From NCBI GenBank assembly GCA_009777005.1, contig WRMT01000085.1, positions 1-10,879 of the forward strand: DNA of 10,879 bases, given 5' to 3'. The notes under the pieces are model-generated. The model was not told the origin of the DNA and did no database searches. It saw only the letters and a program-made list of their open reading frames with translations. The translations under genes and the position numbers were made by a program. Origin of the DNA: Methanobrevibacter sp. Its GTDB lineage: Archaea > Methanobacteriota > Methanobacteria > Methanobacteriales > Methanobacteriaceae. Shown piece by piece: positions 1-7,032 of the stretch; within the stretch, counting starts at the first letter, position 1; each line of letters opens with the position of its first letter.

Positions 1-1593
1 CTATCAAGTACATCAGTCACCACAACACCAGTAGCATTATCAGGACCACTATTACTTACAGTAATAATATAAGTAATCAAATCACCGACATTAACCACAG
101 CACCAGGTGTAAGATTATTAGACTTAGTAATAGTCAAATTCACAGTAGCATTAACAGTAAAATTAGTATCATTACCACCAGTACTATTATTACCAATATT
201 AGTCTCATTCACACTAACATTAGCTACATTCGCAATATTACCAGTACCATTAACACGAACAAAAATACTCAAACTAACAGTATCCCCTACATTAAGGTTA
301 CCAATAGTCCACAAACCAGTACCATTATCATAATTACCACTACTATTTACAAAGATCAAACGACTATCCAAAACATCAGTCACTACAACACCTGTAGCAT
401 TATCAGGACCACTATTACTTACAGTAATAATATAAGTAATCAAATCACCGACATTAACCACGGCACCCGGAGTGAGATTATTCGTCTTAGTAATAGTCAA
501 ATTCACAGTAGCATTAACAGTAAAATTCGTATCATTACCCCCAGTACTATTATTACCAATATTAGTCTCATTCACAGAAACATTCGCAACATTCGCAATA
601 TTACCAGTACCATTTACACGAACAGTTATATTCAAACTAACAGTATTTCCTACATTCAAATTACCAATAGTCCACAAACCAGTAGTAACATTGTAATTTC
701 CAGTAGTATTAACAAAAACCAAACGATTATCAAGAACATCAGTCACTACTACACCAGTAGCATTATCAGGACCAAAATTACTTACAACAATAGTATAAGT
801 AACCAAATCACCAACACCCACAACAACACCAAGAGTAAGATTATTAAACTTAGTAATAGCCAAATTCACAGTAGCATTAACAGTAAAATTAGAATCATTA
901 CCATCAGTACCATTATTACCAATATTAGTCTCATTCATAGAAACATTAGCTATATTCGTAATATTACCTGTACCATTGATTCGAACAATCAAAGTCAAAG
1001 TAACATTACTATCTACATTAAGATCACCTACATTCCAAATAACATGAGTGCCATTAAATGAGTGATTTCCAGTAGCATTAACAAAGACCAAACGAGAATC
1101 CAAAACATCAGATACAACAATGCCAGTAGCATTATCAGGACCATGATTAGTCACGATAATAGTATACTCAACAAAATCTCCTAGATTCATAAACTCAGTA
1201 GCATTAGTTGTTTTAGTAATTGTCAAATTCACTGTAGATGGAACAGTAAAATTAGTTCCATTACCATCAGTACTATTATTACCAAGATTAAGTTCATCAA
1301 CTGTAAGATTTGCAAGATTTACTATGTTACCAGTACCATTAATGCGTACAATGATAGTTAAAGTTATACTATCTCCAGAATTCAAGTTTCCAATAATCCA
1401 ATAACCACTAGAATAATTATAATTACCAGTAGCATTTACAAAGATAAGACGAGAATCAAGAATATCAGTTACAATAAGATTTGTAGCATTAGCTGGACCA
1501 TAATTAGTCACAGTAATATTATATTCAACATAATCTCCGAAGTTTGCATTGCCTGTCACATTACTTGTTTTAGTTATTGAAAGATTTATAGTA
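1..1593 (-). repeat. Five tandem DUF11-type repeats in the adhesin, the fifth cut by the window edge
   Basis: The repeats align on the motif GD(L/F/Y)(I/V)xYxIxVxNxGPxNAT, beginning near positions 1533, 1176, 807, 444 and 81. The steps are 357, 369, 363 and 363 bases (119, 123, 121 and 121 residues). Each then has TDVLDSRL(I/V)FVN, W(T/I)IGNLN.G, a V/I-R-x-N-GTGNI strand and FTV. This is the DUF11 pattern, an Ig-like beta-sandwich common in stalks of prokaryotic surface proteins. The two copies nearest the left edge are almost identical in DNA: positions 31-98 and 394-461 match without a difference. Confidence 0.85.
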
Positions 1594-4553
1594 TGACTTA
1601 AATCTGATCTTAGAGATAAATTTATGTTTGAATTATCAGCAATAGCTTGAAGAGTGAAAAAATCATTTAATGTTAAAGTAACATTTTGTGAATATCTTCT
1701 TCTTGCATCAACATTAGATAAATTATAAAAAGTTCCATTAGAACCATTCCAAATAAGATTAACAAAGAAATATGGAAGTAGGTCAGTATTATAGAAACTA
1801 GTAACTCCAGTATTATTATCAAGGAGTGAAAGCTGATAAGTTAATTCAACATTCCCATTTGGCTCATAAATAGTAGCATTAGCTAAGGTTTTTTGTGAAT
1901 TAGCAGATAGTTCCATGACAAACCAATTATTTAAATTAACTCCATTTACTAGAGGAGTGTTAGTACCCCACCAATTATAATCAGCATTAGTATTTATTCC
2001 AGTATTTATAAGGTCAAAACCAAGAGAATTAGTATTATTGAATATCCTATTGAAGTTAATAACTGCATTAGAACTACCACTTAAAACATGGATTCCTAAG
2101 TCATTATTGAATATATTTGATCCAATAACACGATTGTTTGTTCCATTAATTCCAATAGCTCTAATATTACCAGTTAGATTAGATGAAATTATAGAATTAT
2201 TCATTGATAATCCATCAAAAAATACAGCCCAAGAATCAGCCCTATTATATCCAGTTATAGCAGAGTTTACAATAGCATTGTTGGTTCCAGTAAATATAAA
2301 ACCTCCATTGTTTAATGAACCAAAACTATCACTGATAGTATAATTACTATTATTACCACTAATTCCAACTGCAAAAAGATTATCTGTAATAGTGTTATTA
2401 GCTGACAAAGCAGAAATAGTGAAGTTCATATTATTAAGGATGAATTGAACTGCAATACCATTAGATGAAATAATGTTATTATTCAAGGTAAAGTTTGTAG
2501 TAAGTAAAGCAATAGCTTGAGAATTATTAGTAAAAGTTGAACCACTGATTAAAATATTATTACCATGTGCAAAAATACCTCCACCAATATCAGCAAGGTT
2601 ATTAGTGAAAGTAGAGTTGAAAACACCTAAATATGCACTAGTAACAGCATAAATCCCTGCACCATCATCATTTGCATAATTATTAATGAAAACAGAGTTA
2701 GTTATCGTAAGAGCACCATTAGAATTTAAAATTGCTCCACCATCTTCAAATGCAGTATTATTTATGAAATTAGAGTAATCCACAGTAAAATTTCCTTCAT
2801 TACAAATACCAGCACCAATAGTTGCAGTATTATCTGTGAAATTAGAGCTAATCAATCGAAAATTACCAAAATTTAAGATAGCACCAGCAGAATTAGGAGA
2901 AGTGTTGTTTATGAAATTAGAATAGCTTACATTAAAGTTACCTTCATTGAAATTAAAAATTACACTAGCCCCATTACTTTCTCCAATACCTAATGCAGTA
3001 TTGTTAATAAAATTTGAATCGAACACGGAAAAACTACCATTATGATTAATGATTACTCCACCATTAACAATAGCAACATTATTAGTAAAGTTTGAACCAT
3101 TTATAGTAAAATTTGCAAAATTATAAATAACACCGCCTCTACTTGCAGTATTATTCACAAAATTAGAATTAGCTATAGTAACATTACCATAATTATGTAT
3201 TACCCCACCATGTACACCAATATTATTAGTGAAATTAGAACCACTTACAACCACATTAGAATAGTTATTGTAAATAGCTCCACCATAAGTTCCATTATTA
3301 TTTACAAGACGAGAGTTATACACATTTAGAGAACCACTAGTGTATATAGCACCACCATTACCATTTATTACACGGTTATCATCCATAGTATTATTAAAAA
3401 GATTCACATTACCAGTATTATAAATAACGCCCCCATTATTATTTGCACTATTATTAATGAAAATAGAGTTATTCACATTAATATTTCCAGCAGTATTATG
3501 AATTACACCACCAACTCCCCCACTATTATTTAAGAAGTAGGAATTACTTATATTAAAATTAGCTCCTTCAGACCTTATAGCACCGCCATTAACTGCACTA
3601 TTATTAATGAAATTAGAATTAATTACATTAATATTTGGATTAAATCCATAGATAGCACCACCATGGTTTGTGGCATGATTGTTAGTGAAATTAGAATTAC
3701 TTATGTTAGCAGTGCTACCCTCACGAACATAAATTGCACCACCATAATTATTAGCAGAATTATTTATAAAATTAGAACTATCTAAAATAAAAGTACTATT
3801 TTGATAAATTAAGATGGCTCCTCCAAGACCATTATTACTATCAGGTCTGACTGCAGAATTGTTTATGAAGTTACAATCACTAACATTAACAAAAGAGTTG
3901 GTTGAATAAATAGCTCCACCCATATAATTTACTCTATCACTTGTGAAAGTAGTACCAATCACAGTAAGATTAGAATGATCAGTGTAGATAGCACCTCCAC
4001 CATAGAGGATAATATTTTGTGAGAAAAAAGTTACTGTATTATTTACAAAGTTAGAATCAATTACATTTACCCTAGACCGTATAGCACAAATAGCTCCACC
4101 ATAATTAGTTGCAGTATTATTTGCGAATGTACAGCGAATAAAATTTATGGTTGATCCATCACTATAGATTGCACCACCCTGATTTATACTACCATTTGTA
4201 AGATTAGTTTGGTTTCCCCTTGTGAATGTTATATTTATAAATGTTACATTCAGATTAGGACTTATTGTGAATATTTTTGATGCTCCACGTGCATCAATTA
4301 TCACACTACCTGCAGATCCATTAGCTTGAATTGTAATACTTCTATTTATAGTTATGTTAATATCCCCAGTTTTATTATATGTTCCAGGGTTTAAAAATAA
4401 GGTTTCATTATTATTTACATTAGAAATTACACTATTAATAGCTGTTGTAGGACCAATAGTTACATTAGCTGCGAAAGTAGCTTGTAAGCTAAAGAATAGC
4501 AATAATGTAAACACCAGTATACACATTAAAGAATTTTTTCTAAAATTATTCAT
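1..4553 (-). CDS. Giant adhesin-like secreted protein (beta-helix plus DUF11 repeats), C-terminus outside window
   Basis: The ATG at 4553 is preceded, nine bases away, by GGAGGTG (4569-4563). From there 1,517 codons stay open to the window edge; frame checks near 4500, 3000, 2040, 1440 and 20 agree. The N-terminus (MNNFRKNS, then a run of Leu/Phe/Val, then LQATFA) is a typical Sec signal peptide with likely cleavage after Ala28. Residues 126 to about 660 carry about twenty GG(A/V)I...FxNN repeats. Residues about 660-860 look like a further parallel beta-helix, ending in NWWGT (about 859-863). Residues about 865-985 are a linker domain. DUF11-type repeats follow from about 990. The protein is very rich in Asn, Thr and Ser, with many N-x-S/T sequons that may be glycosylated. 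This architecture is known from adhesin-like proteins of Methanobrevibacter and Methanosphaera, thought to mediate surface contact. The ligand and the C-terminal anchor cannot be seen. The class is confident; the adhesion role is inferred. Confidence 0.9.
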   Translation of the reverse strand, partial: MNNFRKNSLMCILVFTLLLFFSLQATFAANVTIGPTTAINSVISNVNNNETLFLNPGTYNKTGDINITINRSITIQANGSAGSVIIDARGASKIFTISPNLNVTFINITFTRGNQTNLTNGSINQGGAIYSDGSTINFIRCTFANNTATNYGGAICAIRSRVNVIDSNFVNNTVTFFSQNIILYGGGAIYTDHSNLTVIGTTFTSDRVNYMGGAIYSTNSFVNVSDCNFINNSAVRPDSNNGLGGAILIYQNSTFILDSSNFINNSANNYGGAIYVREGSTANISNSNFTNNHATNHGGAIYGFNPNINVINSNFINNSAVNGGAIRSEGANFNISNSYFLNNSGGVGGVIHNTAGNINVNNSIFINNSANNNGGVIYNTGNVNLFNNTMDDNRVINGNGGAIYTSGSLNVYNSRLVNNNGTYGGAIYNNYSNVVVSGSNFTNNIGVHGGVIHNYGNVTIANSNFVNNTASRGGVIYNFANFTINGSNFTNNVAIVNGGVIINHNGSFSVFDSNFINNTALGIGESNGASVIFNFNEGNFNVSYSNFINNTSPNSAGAILNFGNFRLISSNFTDNTATIGAGICNEGNFTVDYSNFINNTAFEDGGAILNSNGALTITNSVFINNYANDDGAGIYAVTSAYLGVFNSTFTNNLADIGGGIFAHGNNILISGSTFTNNSQAIALLTTNFTLNNNIISSNGIAVQFILNNMNFTISALSANNTITDNLFAVGISGNNSNYTISDSFGSLNNGGFIFTGTNNAIVNSAITGYNRADSWAVFFDGLSMNNSIISSNLTGNIRAIGINGTNNRVIGSNIFNNDLGIHVLSGSSNAVINFNRIFNNTNSLGFDLINTGINTNADYNWWGTNTPLVNGVNLNNWFVMELSANSQKTLANATIYEPNGNVELTYQLSLLDNNTGVTSFYNTDLLPYFFVNLIWNGSNGTFYNLSNVDARRRYSQNVTLTLNDFFTLQAIADNSNINLSLRSDLSHTINLSITKTSNVTGNANFGDYVEYNITVTNYGPANATNLIVTDILDSRLIFVNATGNYNYSSGYWIIGNLNSGDSITLTIIVRINGTGNIVNLANLTVDELNLGNNSTDGNGTNFTVPSTVNLTITKTTNATEFMNLGDFVEYTIIVTNHGPDNATGIVVSDVLDSRLVFVNATGNHSFNGTHVIWNVGDLNVDSNVTLTLIVRINGTGNITNIANVSMNETNIGNNGTDGNDSNFTVNATVNLAITKFNNLTLGVVVGVGDLVTYTIVVSNFGPDNATGVVVTDVLDNRLVFVNTTGNYNVTTGLWTIGNLNVGNTVSLNITVRVNGTGNIANVANVSVNETNIGNNSTGGNDTNFTVNATVNLTITKTNNLTPGAVVNVGDLITYIITVSNSGPDNATGVVVTDVLDSRLIFVNSSGNYDNGTGLWTIGNLNVGDTVSLSIFVRVNGTGNIANVANVSVNETNIGNNSTGGNDTNFTVNATVNLTITKSNNLTPGAVVNVGDLITYIITVSNSGPDNATGVVVTDVLD
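2540..4178 (-). repeat. About twenty Pmp-like beta-helix repeats (GG[A/V]I ... FxNN) inside the adhesin
   Basis: Between residues 126 and about 660, units of about 25-27 residues repeat. Each has a GGAIY- or GGVIH-type strand, a short turn, then a strand ending SNFxNN(S/T). Typical units read YGGAIY, HGGVIHN, RGGVIYN and NGGAIRS. A few are degenerate (GASVIFN, SAGAILN, GAGICN). The pattern matches the repeat named for chlamydial polymorphic outer membrane proteins, which folds as a right-handed parallel beta-helix; here it would form a long rod on the cell surface. At DNA level the copies are diverged, so the array looks older than the DUF11 array downstream. Confidence 0.8.
4470..4553 (-). 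other. Sec signal peptide of the adhesin-like protein
   Basis: Residues 1-28 have a short basic n-region (Arg5, Lys6), a hydrophobic core (residues about 9-23, CILVFTLLLFFSL) and a small-residue end ATFA before ANVTIG. Cleavage after Ala28 is the best guess from the -3/-1 pattern (Thr/Ala). Export across the membrane follows from this; it was read by eye, not computed. Confidence 0.8.
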
Positions 4554-4562
4554 TTTTCTTTT

Positions 4563-4569
4563 CACCTCC
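4563..4569 (-). promoter_or_regulatory. Shine-Dalgarno site of the adhesin gene
   Basis: GGAGGTG on the minus strand is a near-complete match to the archaeal anti-Shine-Dalgarno sequence. It lies nine bases from the ATG at 4553 and fixes this start. Confidence 0.85.
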
Positions 4570-4640
4570 AAAAAGAATATTTCATTTTTTTTATCTAAAA
4601 GTAAAAGAGTTATTATGACATTAAATGAAAAAATCATGCT

Positions 4641-4690
4641 AATATTATTAATAAAGGTTAATGAGAATACCTTTAGCTAATAATAATATT
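4641..4690 (-). promoter_or_regulatory. Imperfect hairpin in the probable 5' leader of the adhesin gene
   Basis: AATATTATTA...AAAGGT (4641-4658) and ACCTTT...TAATAATATT (4669-4690) are inverted copies separated by a ten-base loop. The inner six pairs contain two G-C pairs and the outer ten are A-T; four extra bases (AGCT) sit in the right arm. It lies 88-137 bases upstream of the adhesin start. It could control translation or stability of the message; the role is inferred. Confidence 0.4.
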
Positions 4691-4700
4691 ATCATTAAAC

Positions 4701-4722
4701 AAATTCTAAAATTATAGAATTT
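4701..4722. repeat. Inverted repeat, 8-bp arms, six-base loop
   Basis: AAATTCTA (4701-4708) and TAGAATTT (4715-4722) are perfect inverted copies around a six-base spacer. The element sits between the candidate TATA box and the leader hairpin of the adhesin gene. It could be an operator or a second leader hairpin; it is short and AT-rich, so chance is possible. Confidence 0.3.
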
Positions 4723-4760
4723 TAATTTTAAAAATGTTTTTTTTATGAAATTTTAAATAA

Positions 4761-4769
4761 TATTTATAA
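4761..4769 (-). promoter_or_regulatory. Candidate TATA box for the adhesin gene
   Basis: The minus strand reads TTATAAATA here. Initiation about 25 bases on would fall near 4739 and give a leader of about 185 nt that carries both hairpins. In DNA this AT-rich, TATA-like strings are common, so this is only the best candidate by sequence and position. Confidence 0.3.
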
Positions 4770-5044
4770 TGTTTTTTACAAGAATCAAAGGTTTTTATTC
4801 AATAATGAGATTTTTTAACTTTAGATTGCTTGTAAAATCAAATATAAAGATTTTAAAGGATTAAAATTAATTTTTAACCCCACAACATTGAAAAAAAAAT
4901 ACTTTTTAAAAAATTTTTGTTTTTTTTATAAGCTTTTTCCAATATATTTCCTCAAATTTTCAAATTATAAATTGATTAAATGTATAAGAGGGATTTAAAT
5001 ACTAAATTTTAGTTATTAACTATAATATTGATTTTTATTTATTT

Positions 5045-5827
5045 TTACGAAAATTCTTTAAATAATAAAGAAATCCCTCCTGTTATACTCATCATACAGG
5101 TGAAAAGATAAGTGTGATAAATTATCTTTAAAAAACCAGTAGCTATAAAAAAATAAGATGCCCTCATTAAAACAAGAAAATTTCTATAAAAAGAAAAGTA
5201 GCTAATGACTTTAGTAAACCTGTTAAAGATAGCATTAGCTAAGGATCTGTTAAAATGAGCAATATATTTAGTATAACTGTTGAAACAGCTATTTTCATTA
5301 AAAAAAGAAGTGTATTTTATATTATAAGATTTAAAATTTAAACTATACCAATAATTTTTTTCAGAAAAATTATTTTTTAAAAACTTAATTCTGAAAAAAT
5401 TATTTTTAAAAAAAGTAGAATAGTTAAAAAAGTTTATTTTATTTAAAATAGAAAAATTGTGAGAATTAAAACAAGTTAGATTAGGTATGAAAAAAGTAGT
5501 AGATAAACAATTAAAAATATTAAAATTAAGATTTGTATCAGTATTATCAATGTGTAAAATATTAAAATAAGATTGATTATTATAAAAATAATTTTTAAAT
5601 TTAACTAAGCCAATAGCTAAAGCCTGATAAAAACAGTTAGCTTCTATGCTGATTCTACTTAAATGAATTAAAATTTTATTAAATTTATTAATAATTGTAG
5701 AATTTTTGTAGCTATTTACATTGAAATCAGCTATTTTCCATTTTTTACTAGCTATTTTAGCTTCAGTATTATTAATTTCAGTATTAACTTCAGTATTATT
5801 TCCAAAAGTTTTTAATTTTTTTTCCAT
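5045..5827 (-). CDS. Unrecognised Phe/Asn-rich protein, 260 residues
   Basis: An ORF from ATG at 5827 to TAA at 5047-5045. I do not recognise the family. In DNA this AT-rich a stop is expected about every ten codons, so 260 open codons are very unlikely by chance; no competing long ORF exists on the plus strand. The protein is rich in Phe, Asn, Lys, Ser and Ile. The N-terminal part has a small NTE repeat (NNTEVNTEINNTEAK, residues about 10-24). The middle is aromatic (NFFNYSTFFKNNFF). The last 45 residues or so are hydrophobic (FLVLMRASYFFIATGFL, then a GGISLLF stretch) and could hold one or two membrane segments. There is no signal peptide, cysteine cluster or visible catalytic motif. The ribosome binding site is weak (AGGA, ten bases before ATG). 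It may be a lineage-specific protein or a decaying gene in a mobile remnant. Confidence 0.5.
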   Translation of the reverse strand: MEKKLKTFGNNTEVNTEINNTEAKIASKKWKIADFNVNSYKNSTIINKFNKILIHLSRISIEANCFYQALAIGLVKFKNYFYNNQSYFNILHIDNTDTNLNFNIFNCLSTTFFIPNLTCFNSHNFSILNKINFFNYSTFFKNNFFRIKFLKNNFSEKNYWYSLNFKSYNIKYTSFFNENSCFNSYTKYIAHFNRSLANAIFNRFTKVISYFSFYRNFLVLMRASYFFIATGFLKIIYHTYLFTCMMSITGGISLLFKEFS

Positions 5828-5865
5828 TTCTTATAGTTCCTACTTTTTATCACTTGTCTCCCAAT

Positions 5866-5900
5866 TTCTCTCAAAAATTCTCTCAATTCTCTCAAAAATT
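5866..5900 (-). repeat. Triple TTCTCTCAA direct repeat upstream of the Phe/Asn-rich ORF
   Basis: TTCTCTCAA occurs at 5866, 5878 (overlapping) and 5887. The first and third copies extend to an identical 14-mer, TTCTCTCAAAAATT (5866-5879 and 5887-5900), 21 bases apart, which is two helix turns. On the minus strand this reads TTGAGAGAA and lies 39-73 bases before the ATG at 5827. That spacing suits a regulator site or a leader element; the role is inferred. Confidence 0.4.
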
Positions 5901-6245
5901 TGTTTTTTTAATGGACTATTAATTTATTCGATTTAAAAAAAAAAAATAATCCAAATTTAAAAATTTATCTCCAATATATTTTTTTTATGCTTTAATTGAA
6001 TAATCAACTTAGAAACCTTTGAAAATATATTGTTAACTTAATTTCAATCCATAATATACACAACAAAAATTAATGTCATGGAATTTACAATATTTAACAA
6101 TATTTTTATTACAGAAGTAAATATTATTAAGAAGAAGATATTATAATTATAAAGAATATATCATAATTACGAAATATATATTACATAGAATATTTTTTTC
6201 TAAAGATTACATTTTGATATATCACTATACCAAACATAGCTCAAG

Positions 6246-6323
6246 ACCATAACCATAATACTAAACCATAGTCCAATAGTAACATATGGTTCCATAGTAG
6301 TCAAATTGTTCATATATTGACTA
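6246..6323. promoter_or_regulatory. Island of direct and inverted repeats upstream of a TATA box
   Basis: This stretch is visibly richer in G and C than its surroundings. ACCATA occurs at 6246, 6252 and 6265. AACCATA (6264-6270) is inverted as TATGGTT (6285-6291). CCATAGT recurs at 6266 and 6292. TAGTCAA (6298-6304) is inverted as TTGACTA (6317-6323). The block stops about 20 bases before a TATA box. The arrangement resembles clustered operator half-sites. There is no ORF in it. Confidence 0.4.
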
Positions 6324-6344
6324 ATAAGTTGTATTATAAAACCC

Positions 6345-6354
6345 TATATAAATA
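6345..6354 (+). promoter_or_regulatory. Candidate TATA box pointing into the gap
   Basis: TATATAAATA preceded by AACCC is close to the archaeal TATA consensus. Initiation would fall near 6376. The only open frame in the next 200 bases is a 22-codon micro-ORF, and a nine-T run at 6586-6594 could end the transcript. It may otherwise be a distant promoter for the plus-strand gene at 7137. Confidence 0.35.
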
Positions 6355-6490
6355 CTTAACTATGATAATATTCGCTAAAATTTAATAAAACGAGTGTTCA
6401 TTTTATTGATGTAGTTTTTATGGATATTTATTAAATAATAATGCAATATAAGGAAAATAATTAAATTTAGGAAGAAAAAGTCTTATTTTA

Positions 6491-6559
6491 ATGAGAAGAA
6501 AAAAATATTTCTTTATGTCCTTATTTGCTGGCTTATTTATTATGAAAAGCTATTTCTAG
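6491..6559 (+). CDS. Possible micro-protein, 22 residues, basic N-terminus then hydrophobic
   Basis: ATG at 6491 to TAG at 6557-6559. The peptide begins MRRKKYFF and continues with a hydrophobic core MSLFAGLFIM, the pattern of a single membrane helix with a positive cytoplasmic end, or of a lone signal sequence. AGGAAG (6469-6474) is a possible but distant ribosome binding site, 16 bases before ATG. A TATA box (6345) and an oligo-T run (6586-6594) frame it as a short transcript. At 22 codons it could easily be chance. Confidence 0.2.
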   Translation: MRRKKYFFMSLFAGLFIMKSYF

Positions 6560-6575
6560 AAAAAATAAAAAAAAA

Positions 6576-6585
6576 TTATATAATA
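6576..6585 (+). promoter_or_regulatory. Candidate TATA box of the structured RNA
   Basis: TTATATAATA sits in A-rich flanks. The usual archaeal distance of about 25 bases puts the start near 6605, exactly where the long imperfect stem at 6607 begins. It could also be random in DNA this AT-rich; the match with the stem is what supports it. Confidence 0.3.
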
Positions 6586-6604
6586 TTTTTTTTTAAAAAA
6601 AATC

Positions 6605-6740
6605 AAGAGGAAAGTGTCCTATAATTCATATTTTAAATGATATGTAAGGAAGAATATTGAAAAATTTATATATTACACAAATATACATCATTTCTTTAAA
6701 ATTTTTGAAATTAAACAATTTTATAGCACTTTCTCAAGAG
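6605..6740 (+). ncRNA. Candidate structured non-coding RNA, nested hairpins
   Basis: The outer stem pairs 6607-6624 with 6721-6735. It has GAG/CTC, a one-base bulge, AAAGTG/CACTTT, a two-base bulge, and CTATAA/TTATAG: 15 pairs, five of them G-C. An inner stem pairs AAATGAT (6635-6641) with ATCATTT (6687-6693) and, after one mismatch, 6643-6646 with 6682-6685 including one G-U. Only trivial ORFs occur here. A TATA box lies one start distance upstream and a T5 run follows at 6744-6748. I recognise no known family (not tRNA, 5S, 7S or RNase P). The strand is chosen from the TATA box alone. The pairing is seen; transcription is inferred. Confidence 0.35.
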
Positions 6741-7032
6741 ATATTTTTATCAAGGATTAAAAAAAAAATATACAATAGAAAAAGGATAAATTGAATGAAA
6801 TTGAATTTCTTAAAAAAAGAATTTTGAGAAACAAATTATATAATTTTATAAATAAAAACTTATGGAATAAAAAATATATTTTTAACAAAGTTAATGATTA
6901 AAAAAAAAATCATAGCTTTAAGATAATTTAAGAAAAAATATTAAAATGAAAAAAATCTAAAAGACGAAAAATTTCGCCAAAAAAAGCACAGAAAAAATAT
7001 AATACATAAAAAATATATTAATTAATAGCTAT

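Larger units (their letters stand above)
4785..6022. repeat. Imperfect inverted repeat bracketing the Phe/Asn-rich ORF
   Basis: On the left, TCAAAGGTTT followed directly by TTATTCAAT occupies 4785-4803. On the right, inverted, the same two blocks lie at 6013-6022 and 5995-6003 with nine bases between them. Together they enclose about 1.24 kb holding only the ORF at 5045-5827. No target-site duplication is evident. This could be the ends of an old insertion or a chance match in AT-rich DNA. Confidence 0.25.

Noticed and set aside
472..2343. Plus-strand ORFs at 472-696 and 2038-2343
   Set aside because: They lie antisense to the adhesin gene, whose frame is continuous and shows clear repeats, and have repeat-mirroring, low-complexity composition.
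1..4178. CRISPR array suggested by the many repeats
   Set aside because: The repeat periods (about 80 bases with drift, and about 363 bases) follow protein domains in one open frame; there are no constant repeats with unique spacers.
4354..4680. Plus-strand ORF of 108 residues overlapping the adhesin start
   Set aside because: It is antisense to the signal peptide and first codons of the adhesin and then runs through its leader; no ribosome binding site or protein-like pattern.
5721..5936. Plus-strand ORF of 71 residues, hydrophobic
   Set aside because: It is the mirror of the first part of the minus-strand ORF ending at 5827 and of its upstream repeat region; the hydrophobicity comes from complementing Lys/Asn codons.
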